Of a DNA stretch of 64,000 nucleotides, positions 1-7,304 are shown piece after piece. Both the position numbers and the translations under genes were made by a program. Location of the stretch: positions 310,001-374,000 of the forward strand of contig NZ_CP064686.1 in NCBI RefSeq assembly GCF_023100905.1, written 5' to 3'. Under the pieces are notes generated by a model that was given only the letters and a program-made list of their open reading frames with translations, made no database searches and was not told the DNA's origin. This DNA comes from Bradyrhizobium sp. 4 (lineage in GTDB: Bacteria > Pseudomonadota > Alphaproteobacteria > Rhizobiales > Xanthobacteraceae). Within the stretch, counting starts at the first letter, position 1; each line of letters opens with the position of its first letter.

Positions 1-2
1 TC

Positions 3-197
3 GAGGCCTCGCTCGCCCACACGATCCGCAATAAGAGCATGGCAGCTTATAAGCGCACGACGATGCTGGAGAAGCGTCGGAAGCTGATGGATCAATGGCA
101 GGCATTTTTGTACCGAGATTATCATGGTAAAGAAAATTCCGGAGCTAGACGAGGAGGACGCGGCGCTCTTTTGTCAGATACTTGCGCTTTGGGATGA
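3..197 (+). CDS. Tyrosine recombinase (integrase), C-terminal fragment
   Basis: The reading frame is open from the left edge of the window to a TGA at 195-197. Its first 36 residues match the end of P4-like phage integrases: a LAH motif, then an AAYKR stretch whose Tyr is the likely catalytic nucleophile, then EKRRKLM and a final tryptophan helix. The tail after LYRD does not resemble the family and runs 74 bases into the next gene, so the last residues may have changed by drift. The integrase would catalyse insertion and excision of the element that continues to about 10 kb. The rest of the gene lies upstream of the window. Confidence 0.75.
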   Translation, partial: EASLAHTIRNKSMAAYKRTTMLEKRRKLMDQWQAFLYRDYHGKENSGARRGGRGALLSDTCALG

Positions 198-558
198 GCT
201 GACAGAAAAGGGACGCCGCGCGCTAAAACCAACGCTTAAGCTCCAGAAGGGCGTTCTCCCAACCGACAAGGGCCGCTCAGAAGACTCATACCACGTGGCT
301 TGCCGGCGCGCGGCTCTAGCCGTCTTGAAGAAGAGGCGGATTTACCGCGATGACACGTCTGGCCAATCGAGGCCAAGCATTGGCGCCTTCACTGCCGGCG
401 CCATCAACGAGGAAATCAACAAATCGGATCTACTCCGGCAGCGAGCTGCGAGCGATACCGAGGGCAAGGTTTACGATGCAATAGCGCGGCAAGTCATAAG
501 CGATCCGGTCCGCCGATATCCGCCGGGCTTTTTTAAATCACCCGATTTAGATTGCTAA
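124..558 (+). CDS. Hypothetical protein of the mobile element
   Basis: This 144-residue protein is not recognised. It has an acidic N-terminus (PELDEEDAALF), a basic centre rich in Arg and Lys, and no membrane segment or signal peptide. It lies between the integrase end and the AlpA-type regulator, where integrative elements often keep an excision or regulatory gene, but nothing in the sequence proves such a role. The only in-frame ATG is at 124; the ribosome site before it is weak, and the start overlaps the integrase frame by 74 bases. Third-position bases are less GC-rich than in the core genes to the right. Confidence 0.5.
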   Translation: MVKKIPELDEEDAALFCQILALWDELTEKGRRALKPTLKLQKGVLPTDKGRSEDSYHVACRRAALAVLKKRRIYRDDTSGQSRPSIGAFTAGAINEEINKSDLLRQRAASDTEGKVYDAIARQVISDPVRRYPPGFFKSPDLDC

Positions 559-615
559 GAAGTCACTGATCGATCTGCAACGATGCTCCGCGATCAACAA
601 TGCGGAGCATCGATC

Positions 616-858
616 ATGAACGAGCGACCTATCGCTTTCCTTCGCCGGCCAGAAGTCCTGCGACGTACCGGTCTCGGCAAGACCACCATTAGGCAGATGA
701 TGCTGGCCAAGACTTTTCCTAAAGCGGTTCAGCTGTCGGAGAAATGCGTCGGCTGGCGCGAGGATCTTGTCGAAGAATGGCTGAGAGCGAAGGATGAGGG
801 GAGGGCGATCACTTTCGATCCTCAGGAACGCAAGCTGCTGAAAGGGGGGGGCGCGTGA
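616..858 (+). CDS. AlpA-family phage/element regulator
   Basis: The 80-residue protein has the AlpA layout: a short lead (FLRRPEVL), then RTGLGKTTIRQMM as helix-turn-helix, FPKAVQLSE, a GWREDLVEEWL segment and a short tail. AlpA proteins are small MerR-like winged-helix DNA binders that control integrase or excision genes of P4-type elements. The start at 616 is chosen because GGAG lies 8 bases upstream; an ATG at 583 has no ribosome site. It is transcribed with the integrase, which supports a role in control of the element. The gene ends in a run of eight G, a possible slippage site. Confidence 0.8.
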   Translation: MNERPIAFLRRPEVLRRTGLGKTTIRQMMLAKTFPKAVQLSEKCVGWREDLVEEWLRAKDEGRAITFDPQERKLLKGGGA

Positions 859-910
859 TTGGCGCGGCCGGTTGCTTCACGACAAAGAAAAATGCCAGCT
901 TGAATGGAGA

Positions 911-939
911 GGGGCGCATCGACCACCGAGATGCGCCCC
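911..939. repeat. 10-bp perfect inverted repeat downstream of the AlpA-type gene
   Basis: Arms at 911-920 and 930-939 are perfect complements (GGGGCGCATC / GATGCGCCCC) around a 9-base loop. The hairpin lies between the AlpA-type gene and the next forward gene. No T-run follows, so a rho-independent terminator is doubtful; an operator or an origin-like stem next to the replication-type gene is also possible. Confidence 0.5.
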
Positions 940-1004
940 AATCACTTGCGATAGCCGCTCCGCCAAGAGCGCTTCGCCGCTGACAGCATGAAAGGGATGC
1001 TGCC

Positions 1005-2105
1005 GTGTCCAAAGCTTGCCATAGCGCGCTCGATGGCGCTACCCGTGCCTCAGATCGGCAGCCGACGCGCCGCGCCGTCCGTCAGAGACGGGCGTCTATG
1101 CCCCTTCCGCAGCCAAGCGCCCCGGAAGATGCCCCCTTCGTCGCGACACCCCTCGACGGCCTCGGCAAGCCGCTGCAAGCGATCCCCTATTGCGATGTCA
1201 TCCGGGGATGGCTGCCCGATCCGCTCCAGCCGGCCGAACTCACGCATCTTCAGGGCCTATGCACCGGCAAGCTCGACCACAAGAACCGCAAGCCCCGCTT
1301 CCGCCGCGATAACCGTCCACACCTCGAATATCAGCAGGCGCTCATTGTCAGGCAGCCGACGCGCGCGGCGCTCGACTATCTTACCGAGCGCAGATTTATG
1401 CTCAACTACAGCGAATTCGCGCTGGACCGCTTTTATGGCTCGATGGATGGCCTCCGCGATGCGCTGCAATTCGTCCTCGCCCATGCGCTTATCAAGAACC
1501 GAGGTGATCAGCGGGTCAGGGTCTGCTTCGGCCTGAAAGGCTTCACGCTCTATACCGGCGAGCGCGACACCCCGCACTTGAGCGTCACTTATGCGGATAA
1601 GAAGTCCAAGGTTGCCAAATCAGCAATCCCGCCACTTCATGATGAGCGCCGCACCAAAGGCGCCAGAGCACATCAGCGTAGGCAGCTCGGACTCATGCCG
1701 GACCCGACCACATTCTGGAGAGAGAACCAGCGCTTCTGCTATGTGGCCGACGTTGAAGGGCTCGGTCGCGCCTATAACAACGCAATGGATGGCGACAATT
1801 CCCTCCCAAGGAAGTCGCGAAGAAAACCGCTGATCAAGAAGATCACCGATCGCATCAGCATGAACATCGACCTGCGGATGGGACATCAGCTTATCCGCAC
1901 AGTCGGCCAATTCCGGCCAGAGCAGCTATTGATGAGTAAAGAAGCGGAAGCGGCCGGCTGCAAGATCGAAGACCTTCCAGGGTATTGGAGCATCCGATCT
2001 GTCATCAGCATCCAGAACCTTTATGACAGACTCCATCCAATCATTCCGATGGATCGCTTCATCAGGTCTATGGATGTGGATGGTAATTCTGATCTGGCAT
2101 GCTAG
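1005..2105 (+). CDS. Element protein, possible distant rolling-circle-type replication initiator
   Basis: This is a 366-residue protein starting with GTG, with an AAAGGGA ribosome site about 8-10 bases upstream. Residues about 182-203 read TLYTGERDTPHLSVTYADK, which resembles the strand pair (TLYxGSRxSxxxLRVYDK) of the Rep_trans type of replication initiators of small plasmids and filamentous phages. It is followed near residue 211 by a LHDERRTKGARA segment that resembles their HxEWR element. A clear HUH or catalytic Tyr motif was not identified, so replication is an inference from pattern and from position between AlpA and the packaging genes. It may instead be an uncharacterised element protein common in rhizobia. 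It is soluble, with no signal peptide. Confidence 0.55.
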   Translation: MSKACHSALDGATRASDRQPTRRAVRQRRASMPLPQPSAPEDAPFVATPLDGLGKPLQAIPYCDVIRGWLPDPLQPAELTHLQGLCTGKLDHKNRKPRFRRDNRPHLEYQQALIVRQPTRAALDYLTERRFMLNYSEFALDRFYGSMDGLRDALQFVLAHALIKNRGDQRVRVCFGLKGFTLYTGERDTPHLSVTYADKKSKVAKSAIPPLHDERRTKGARAHQRRQLGLMPDPTTFWRENQRFCYVADVEGLGRAYNNAMDGDNSLPRKSRRKPLIKKITDRISMNIDLRMGHQLIRTVGQFRPEQLLMSKEAEAAGCKIEDLPGYWSIRSVISIQNLYDRLHPIIPMDRFIRSMDVDGNSDLAC

Positions 2106-2570
2106 ATCAGGGTGGCGGCGCGGACTCTATTTCCTTAGTCGCTTAATCCCTTAGCACCTTGAGCAACGCAAAAGTAGGTCGTCCGAGCTTCACCGGCACA
2201 TAGTCAGCCGCATGGATGCGGATCATCGCGAGCGAAAACTCAAATCCAGAGAGATCATCAGAGTCTCGCGCCCAGAAGGGTCTCGCTCGCATTGAAGCGA
2301 TAGAGCAGGCTCAAGAGGCTGCATTGGATGCTCGAAAGCTGGCCCATGTCGATAACGAAAACCCCCAATTTTGTCAGGGAAGCGGACAAATCGAAGCGGC
2401 TGAAAAGAGAAGCGATTTGCTCGATTGCTGTAACTATGGCGGAGATCATCTCCGCTTAAGCACTTCGAATAGATCGCTTTTTGCAAGCGGGTTGCATCGG
2501 AGCATCTAAGCGACTTAGCCATAGACCCATGCCGCTGGCCCATGTCGAAGCAGAGCGGGCGAGGTTCGAA
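2106..2570. other. Gene-poor spacer before the packaging block
   Basis: No convincing gene is seen in these 465 bases. Short frames exist on both strands, but their composition is unstructured and they lack ribosome sites. A 15-base direct repeat (GCTGGCCCATGTCGA) occurs at 2338-2352 and 2534-2548. The promoter of the packaging operon probably lies here, but no clear -35/-10 pair was found. Confidence 0.4.
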
Positions 2571-3044
2571 ATGGCAAGGCGAATAAGAGCGAGTCAGAAG
2601 ATATTCGACAGCGGCAGCTCGGATGGTCGACACTCATCGCGCATTAGCACGGGCCGCGATCTTCTGCCGAATGAAGATGGACGATCGCGATGGGCGCGCT
2701 TGCTCAAGGCAACCTATCGAGCGCTGATCCAGCATTGCGGCGGGGACGATGCCGTGACTGATCCGCAGCGCATCGCATGCCGACGCATCGGCGCGCTGGA
2801 GGCCGAACTCATCCATATGGAAGATCGCCTCGCGCGATTGCGGCGCTCGCGGAAAGAGCCGCCTCAGTCACTCTTGCAGAGCTATGCATCTCTGACGGCC
2901 CAGCAGCTTCGCCTCAGCAGGGAGATCGGATGGGGACGCCATGCGAAGACGCTCAATGATGGGCCGGCCGACCTCCAAAGCTATCTGGCGCAAAGAGCCA
3001 ATCGAAATCGCAGCGTCATCCTCGATCATGAGGAATCCGAGTGA
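2571..3044 (+). CDS. Candidate terminase small subunit (TerS-like)
   Basis: This 157-residue protein has a helical, charged middle (GALEAELIHMEDRLARLRR) followed by a helix with LLQSYASLTAQQLRLSREIG. That style is seen in alphaproteobacterial phage genes placed just before the large terminase, where the small subunit recognises the packaging site and oligomerises. Family membership is inferred from position and helical pattern, not from a signature motif. The start at 2571 is preferred because GAGG lies 6 bases upstream; a TTG at 2481 and an ATG at 2529 are in frame but lack ribosome sites. Its stop overlaps the next start (TGATG), so the two genes are translationally coupled. Confidence 0.5.
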   Translation: MARRIRASQKIFDSGSSDGRHSSRISTGRDLLPNEDGRSRWARLLKATYRALIQHCGGDDAVTDPQRIACRRIGALEAELIHMEDRLARLRRSRKEPPQSLLQSYASLTAQQLRLSREIGWGRHAKTLNDGPADLQSYLAQRANRNRSVILDHEESE

Positions 3045-3541
3045 TGCCGGCGAAGATCATTCATCGCATTAGGCCAGGGTATCCGAGCTTCTTGACGCAG
3101 GCGCGGCTTCGAAAGCTGAGAGCGGACTTTTGCAGCCAGCGATCGGCAGCCGCGAGCCGGGGCATCGGCTTCGCTTTGACCTTCAGCGACTGGCTCGCTG
3201 TCTGGATTGCGAGTGGCAAGCTTCTGAAACGCGGGCGTCATCGCGGCCAATATGTCATGGCTCGCATGGGAGACCGCGGGCCTTATGCGATCGACAATGT
3301 GGAGATCATTCCCCATGCTGAGAATGTCCGGCAATTCCACGTCGGCAAGATCGTGTCACTGGAGACCTGCCGGCGCATTTCCGCCGCGAAGCTTGGCAAG
3401 CCTAAATCAGCAGAGCATCGGGCTAAGCTATCCGCCGCGCTCCGGGGTCGGACCTTATCGCGGGAGCACAGCGCCAAAATCGGTGCTGCCAATCGGGTCG
3501 CTTGGACGCATCGCCGCGCTCAAATGGAGGCGCGTCCATGA
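3044..3541 (+). CDS. HNH-type endonuclease with NUMOD3-like repeats
   Basis: In this 165-residue protein, residues about 50-95 show the phage HNH-associated pattern: SDWLAVWIASGKL, RGRHRGQYVMARMGDRGPYA and IDNVEIIPHAEN. The C-terminal third holds NUMOD3-like repeats (KLGKPKSAEHRAKLS and LRGRTLSREHSAKIG), DNA-binding modules of homing endonucleases. The usual HNH histidine pair is not obvious, so the nuclease call is moderate. The gene overlaps both neighbours by one to four bases and lies between the small- and large-terminase genes. HNH proteins next to terminases are known to assist cos cleavage; a free-standing homing endonuclease is the alternative. Confidence 0.65.
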   Translation: MPAKIIHRIRPGYPSFLTQARLRKLRADFCSQRSAAASRGIGFALTFSDWLAVWIASGKLLKRGRHRGQYVMARMGDRGPYAIDNVEIIPHAENVRQFHVGKIVSLETCRRISAAKLGKPKSAEHRAKLSAALRGRTLSREHSAKIGAANRVAWTHRRAQMEARP

Positions 3542-5118
3542 TCGTGCGCATCCGTCCCGCCTCAATCACCCGACATCGAGCCAAAGAGCGGCAGACGAGC
3601 CCGTCAGCCGGGCGCAATGGCATCTCAATCCTCGATGCCGTCCGAGATGCGCGGCTCTTCTGGCCTTGGTTCTCCAAGAAGCCGGAGAGCTGGGGGGCTT
3701 GGCTGACCTTCTTGGCGGCCCTCTTTGCCGTGCAGATGACGCCGGATCAGCTAAAGCTCTTTCAGCGGTGTACGGGCCGCAAGAAGCCACCGACTTCGGT
3801 CGCTCGATATGCCTATCTGATCTGCGGGCGAAGAGCCGGAAAGTCCTTTGTGCTGGCGCTTGTCGCGACTTTCCTAGCCTGCTTCTTCGACTATCGGCCG
3901 TATTTGGCTCCGGGCGAGCGCTGCACCGTTATGATCGTCGCCTCTGATCGACGGCAGGCACGGACGATTCTCCGCTATATCCGGGCGCTCCTGAAGGAGG
4001 TCCCGCTGCTTGCCTGCATGATTGAGCGCGAGACGGCTGAGGGCTTCGATCTCGATAACCGGGTGACGATTGAAATTTCGACAGCATCGATGAAATCGGT
4101 GCGCGGCTATACCGTCGTCGCCGCTCTTCTGGATGAAGCCGCCTTCTTCACCACTGATGAGGGATCGGCATCGCCGGACGCTGAGATCGTCAAGGCGATC
4201 AAGCCCGCGATGTCCACCATCCCGAACGCCATGCTGCTCGTCGCTTCATCGCCTTATGCGAAGCGCGGAGTGCTTTACGAAGCCTATCGGGATCATTTCG
4301 GGAAGGAGGGCGACCCCACGCTCGTGTGGCAAGCTGATACCCGGACGATGAACCCGAGTGTGCCGCAATCGGAGATCGACGAAGCCTATGCCGCCGACCC
4401 GGCATCAGCATCGGCTGAATTCGGCGCAGTGTTCCGAAATGACATCGAGAGCTACATTTCACTGGATACCGTCCTCGCCTGCGTATCTGACGGCATCTTT
4501 GAGCGGCCGGCCGAAAGAGGCTTCACCTATTCTGCATTCCTCGATCCGGCCGGCGGCTCGGGGCAGGACAGCTATACGCTGGCAATTGGACACCTCGATG
4601 CTGCGACCGGCATGGCGATTGTCGATTGCATCCGCGAAGCCAAGCCACCCTTTAGTCCCGAGGAGACGACTGCGACCTTCGCGGCGACGCTCAAGAGCTA
4701 TGGCATCCGAAAAGTGATTGGCGACCGCTTCGCCGGAGAATGGGTGCGCGAACCCTTGCGCAAGCATGGCATCAGTTACGACCCGAGCGCCAAAGCCAAG
4801 AGCGACCTCTATCGGGACGTGCTGCCGCTGATCAATAGCCGCAAGATCGACTTTCTCCATCACAAGCGCATGGTGCAGCAATTCGTCGGGCTGGAGATGC
4901 GGACCTCTCGCGCCGGCAAGCCATCAATCGATCACGCGCCCAACCAGCACGACGATGTCAGCAATGCTGTCGCCGGCTTGATCGCGAACATCGGCGGCAA
5001 GCGCTATCGATACCGAAGCGATTTAGACTGGGTCGGCGGGGATGACTTGGACGACAACGCAACCTTCCGCGTCGGAAGGCTGCAAAGATATCTTTTCAGC
5101 GGAGGACTACTGCGATGA
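3538..5118 (+). CDS. Phage terminase large subunit
   Basis: This 526-residue packaging motor has a Walker A motif (CGRRAGKSF, residues 96-104), a Walker B motif (ALLDEAAFF, Asp199-Glu200) and a C-terminal RNase H-like nuclease. The nuclease acidic residues are seen at FLDPAGG (about 336), at IGDRFAGEW and at HDDVSNA (about 472). Such proteins translocate phage DNA into a procapsid and cut it. The ATG at 3538 overlaps the previous stop (ATGA) and has GGAGG 7 bases upstream; a longer start at 3502 lacks this support. All key residues are intact, yet no portal or capsid gene follows, which is unusual. Confidence 0.92.
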   Translation: MIVRIRPASITRHRAKERQTSPSAGRNGISILDAVRDARLFWPWFSKKPESWGAWLTFLAALFAVQMTPDQLKLFQRCTGRKKPPTSVARYAYLICGRRAGKSFVLALVATFLACFFDYRPYLAPGERCTVMIVASDRRQARTILRYIRALLKEVPLLACMIERETAEGFDLDNRVTIEISTASMKSVRGYTVVAALLDEAAFFTTDEGSASPDAEIVKAIKPAMSTIPNAMLLVASSPYAKRGVLYEAYRDHFGKEGDPTLVWQADTRTMNPSVPQSEIDEAYAADPASASAEFGAVFRNDIESYISLDTVLACVSDGIFERPAERGFTYSAFLDPAGGSGQDSYTLAIGHLDAATGMAIVDCIREAKPPFSPEETTATFAATLKSYGIRKVIGDRFAGEWVREPLRKHGISYDPSAKAKSDLYRDVLPLINSRKIDFLHHKRMVQQFVGLEMRTSRAGKPSIDHAPNQHDDVSNAVAGLIANIGGKRYRYRSDLDWVGGDDLDDNATFRVGRLQRYLFSGGLLR

Positions 5119-5453
5119 ACTACGAAGCTTTCGACAGAGACGGCAAGCCGATCACCAATGGCAATTTACCAGATGGCGGCCGTATCCGGGTGACCGCCAT
5201 GCTCATGGATGCCGCGCCCTCACCATTGCAAGCCATGCACCGGCCGGGCTTCGTCCAGCTTTCGGACGAACACGCGGAAGCGCGCGAGACGGCGCTGGCA
5301 GATCGCGACAGACGGCTATCAGAGGCTTGGAAGCAGCCGGCTCCTATCCAAGCGCCACCGGCCGCGAAAATCGCGCCGACGACGCCGGCAGCCGGTGCTG
5401 ACGCGGGCCATGCGGCGCGCATCCACCGTCTAGAGAATGCCTGGAGGTCGTGA
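5115..5453 (+). CDS. Small hypothetical protein coupled to the terminase
   Basis: This 112-residue protein is not recognised. It has a polar N-terminus, a charged helix (EHAEARETALADRDRRLSEAW) and a Pro/Ala-rich linker with PAPIQAPPAAK. Its ATG at 5115 overlaps the terminase stop (ATGA), and GGAGGA lies 8 bases upstream, so it is translated with the terminase. It could be a packaging accessory or head-related remnant, but no motif supports a specific function. Confidence 0.7.
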   Translation: MNYEAFDRDGKPITNGNLPDGGRIRVTAMLMDAAPSPLQAMHRPGFVQLSDEHAEARETALADRDRRLSEAWKQPAPIQAPPAAKIAPTTPAAGADAGHAARIHRLENAWRS

Positions 5454-5454
5454 C

Positions 5455-6294
5455 ATGGCGCAAATACCGACAATGGCACAGATACGGCTGGATCGGATCG
5501 AGACCAGAGCCATGGAGGCCCACGACGCGGTGGCCTCTGTCGCCCGGCGAGCGTCCGATCTATCGAAGGCGCTCGGGACAGCTCCTGCTTCGGATATCCG
5601 ATCTATCGAAGGGGAGATCGCGCGCCTGCAGGGCCGCCTGGCCGAGCTGCAAGAGCGCCATCGCCATTTGGCCAACCTGACCGCCAACGTCCGATATTGG
5701 ATGGCAGGTGCCGCCGGCGACTATGAGATGGCCAAGATGCCGAAGCCGACGCGGCAAAAAGGGGAGACCTTAGGACAGGCGGTCGCCAGGGTGCGTGTCC
5801 AGATCAGGGAGCTGGCCGCGCAGCGTGTCCGTATCATGCAATGCAGCCTGCCGATTGCCGAGCTGAAAGAGCAGGCGTCAGCCTTCGTCCGAGCGCAGCA
5901 AGAGCGCGGGAAGCCGAGCCTTTCCTTCGGCCACGACCGGAACTTTGCCGCGACCTTCAACGCAATGAGCGATGGCGCATGGGCGGCCCAGCAGGATGTT
6001 GCAGCGTACCTTGCTTGGATCGACGGCGCGGCATTGGAAAGGCGGCTCCATGAGATGCTCGATAAGGTGCCGAAGCCGGCGCTGATGATGTCGTCTGCGG
6101 AGCGAGCCTCCAAGCTGGCTGCGATCGAGGCCGAGCTGCTGGCGAGCGAACGCGACGAGGAAAGCTTGATCGAAGCCAGCGAGGAAGAGGGCCCTGTGAT
6201 CCAGCGACGACTCGATGCCGACCCGCGCGCAGTCCTTGGGATCGCCCTCGCTTCAGTGAAGCGCGTAAAGGCTGAGCGGATCAGGGCCGCTTGA
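5455..6294 (+). CDS. Coiled-coil hypothetical protein
   Basis: This 279-residue protein is not recognised. It is almost entirely helical, with strong heptad-like stretches near residues 40-70 (IEGEIARLQGRLAELQ), 100-135 and 215-250. It has no signal peptide or membrane segment. The start at 5455 is chosen because GGAGG lies about 9 bases upstream and the preceding stop is at 5451-5453; an in-frame ATG at 5437 sits before that ribosome site. It is the last gene of the packaging operon. A scaffold or tape-like role is possible, but its amino-acid use gives no proof. Confidence 0.7.
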   Translation: MAQIPTMAQIRLDRIETRAMEAHDAVASVARRASDLSKALGTAPASDIRSIEGEIARLQGRLAELQERHRHLANLTANVRYWMAGAAGDYEMAKMPKPTRQKGETLGQAVARVRVQIRELAAQRVRIMQCSLPIAELKEQASAFVRAQQERGKPSLSFGHDRNFAATFNAMSDGAWAAQQDVAAYLAWIDGAALERRLHEMLDKVPKPALMMSSAERASKLAAIEAELLASERDEESLIEASEEEGPVIQRRLDADPRAVLGIALASVKRVKAERIRAA

Positions 6295-6300
6295 GCGAAT

Positions 6301-6374
6301 TCCCTTCCGAAGGCGAAAGCCACGGTCCACGGAAGGGATCTGTCCCGGCCGCTTTCTTCACTTTCACGGCCGGG
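6301..6374. terminator. Two tandem stem-loops after the packaging operon
   Basis: Six bases after the coiled-coil gene stop, TCCCTTCCG (6301-6309) pairs with CGGAAGGGA (6330-6338). CCCGGCCG (6344-6351) then pairs with CGGCCGGG (6367-6374). Both stems are perfect but have loops of 15-20 bases and no T-run. They may end transcription of the operon or form part of a packaging or replication site. Confidence 0.4.
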
Positions 6375-6448
6375 CCGTCCAGTGCGCAGGTGACGGCAAG
6401 AACAGCGCACAGCCTGGGGCCTGTCCCTTTCGCCAGGCGCGGCAGGCA

Positions 6449-6498
6449 AGCGAGCCGCCGCTCCCTTGTCCGGCGTCCGGCGGCGGCTCGCTACTTTT
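6449..6498 (+). terminator. 12-bp perfect stem followed by a short T-run
   Basis: AGCGAGCCGCCG (6449-6460) pairs perfectly with CGGCGGCTCGCT (6481-6492), and ACTTTTAG follows. The 20-base loop is long for an intrinsic terminator, but the stem is strong. It is the third large stem within 200 bases downstream of the packaging genes. Confidence 0.45.
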
Positions 6499-6588
6499 AG
6501 CCTGGAGGTCGGCTTTAGCCTCGCAAGCAGACATGCCAATGTCACGGACGCATGTCGGATGAGGGCCAAGGGCGGACGTCCACTCCCT

Positions 6589-6771
6589 TCAGGGCAGGAG
6601 GTTTTCTCGCAGGGCCACCAGCTCTGCCCGGTCCATCGCCGCTTTGGCACGAGCAAGGCGAAGGAGTTGACGTTGTTCTGTCAGAGCAAGGAGAAGCGCG
6701 CGGGCGTGGTCACGCAATCTGCGACTGTCCTCCCGCGCAACCCGGCACTCGGCAAATATAGAATCGTCCAT
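6589..6771 (-). CDS. Possible small helical protein
   Basis: This reverse-strand frame encodes 60 residues (MDDSIFAECRVAREDSRR followed by Leu/Arg/Ala-rich helix). The composition is more protein-like than the competing forward frames over the same bases. There is no good ribosome site before the ATG and no recognised domain. It lies in an otherwise gene-poor stretch between the packaging block and the SOS-box gene, so it is reported with low confidence. Confidence 0.35.
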   Translation of the reverse strand: MDDSIFAECRVAREDSRRLRDHARALLLALTEQRQLLRLARAKAAMDRAELVALRENLLP

Positions 6772-6871
6772 TGCGGCATTGGGGACCAGCGGGCCGGTTC
6801 CTGCATTTAGCTAGTTTAAAGAACACGGCCGCCCCAAAGCGGACGATCGAAGCCGAGCGACTCGACTCTGC

Positions 6872-6886
6872 GTTCATGTTATGTTC
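6872..6886 (+). promoter_or_regulatory. Perfect LexA (SOS) box, GTTC-N7-GTTC
   Basis: GTTC at 6872-6875 and GTTC at 6883-6886 are separated by seven bases (ATGTTAT). The direct repeat GTTC-N7-GTTC is the established LexA operator of alphaproteobacteria. It lies 10 bases before the ATG at 6897, a position where bound LexA would block transcription or early elongation. It predicts that the downstream gene is DNA-damage induced. Confidence 0.65.
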
Positions 6887-6896
6887 TAATTCGCTC

Positions 6897-7304
6897 ATGG
6901 GCAAAGAGCGGATGGCAGGCTGGCGAATGTACTCAAGGAAGCAGATCGATAGGCTGGCTAACACCGCTCAGCCGCAGCGCAAGCTGTCGGCGCCCGGTCC
7001 GGCCCCCTCTGCCCCAATCCCCGATGACCTATGGCAATCGCTGCTGGACGACCCGCGCGCGGCCGGCAAGCCCAAGCAGCCAATCCATCAATGCCGCCTA
7101 GCCGACATTAAGCAGCATGTGCTTCGCGTCGAGTGCCGACGCTGCTCTCGGACCGTCGAGATGCAGAAGCTAGATGCCGTCCGCTTCTATGGAGCAGACG
7201 CGATCTGGAAGATCGTCAGCCAGCGCTTGCTGGATCAGACCTGCACCAATCGCACCGGCCGGCACGAGGAAGATGGCTGCTGGCCAAGCTGGATTAAGGC
7301 GTGA
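6897..7304 (+). CDS. SOS-box-controlled small protein with zinc-ribbon-like cysteines
   Basis: This is a 135-residue protein. The N-terminal half is Pro/Ala/Arg-rich and probably flexible. The C-terminal half holds a Cys-x2-Cys pair (RVECRRCSRTVEM), a helix with RFYGADAIWKIVSQRLL, and a second Cys pair in CTNRTGRHEEDGC ending in WPSW, a layout that suggests a zinc ribbon. Similar uncharacterised proteins are, to my knowledge, frequent in Bradyrhizobium. The start at 6897 is chosen because it follows the LexA box; ATGs at 6771 and 6876 lie upstream of or inside the box. Its 3' end overlaps the end of the convergent HEPN gene by 11 bases. Function is unknown; a DNA-damage-linked nucleic-acid-binding role is inferred. 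Confidence 0.7.
   Translation: MGKERMAGWRMYSRKQIDRLANTAQPQRKLSAPGPAPSAPIPDDLWQSLLDDPRAAGKPKQPIHQCRLADIKQHVLRVECRRCSRTVEMQKLDAVRFYGADAIWKIVSQRLLDQTCTNRTGRHEEDGCWPSWIKA

Noticed and set aside
2216..2509. 97-codon plus-strand frame in the element spacer
   Set aside because: No ribosome site, no domain, and a composition not clearly above chance; it overlaps other equally weak frames.
6466..6810. 114-codon plus-strand frame after the packaging block
   Set aside because: TTG start inside a strong stem-loop and no protein-like pattern.
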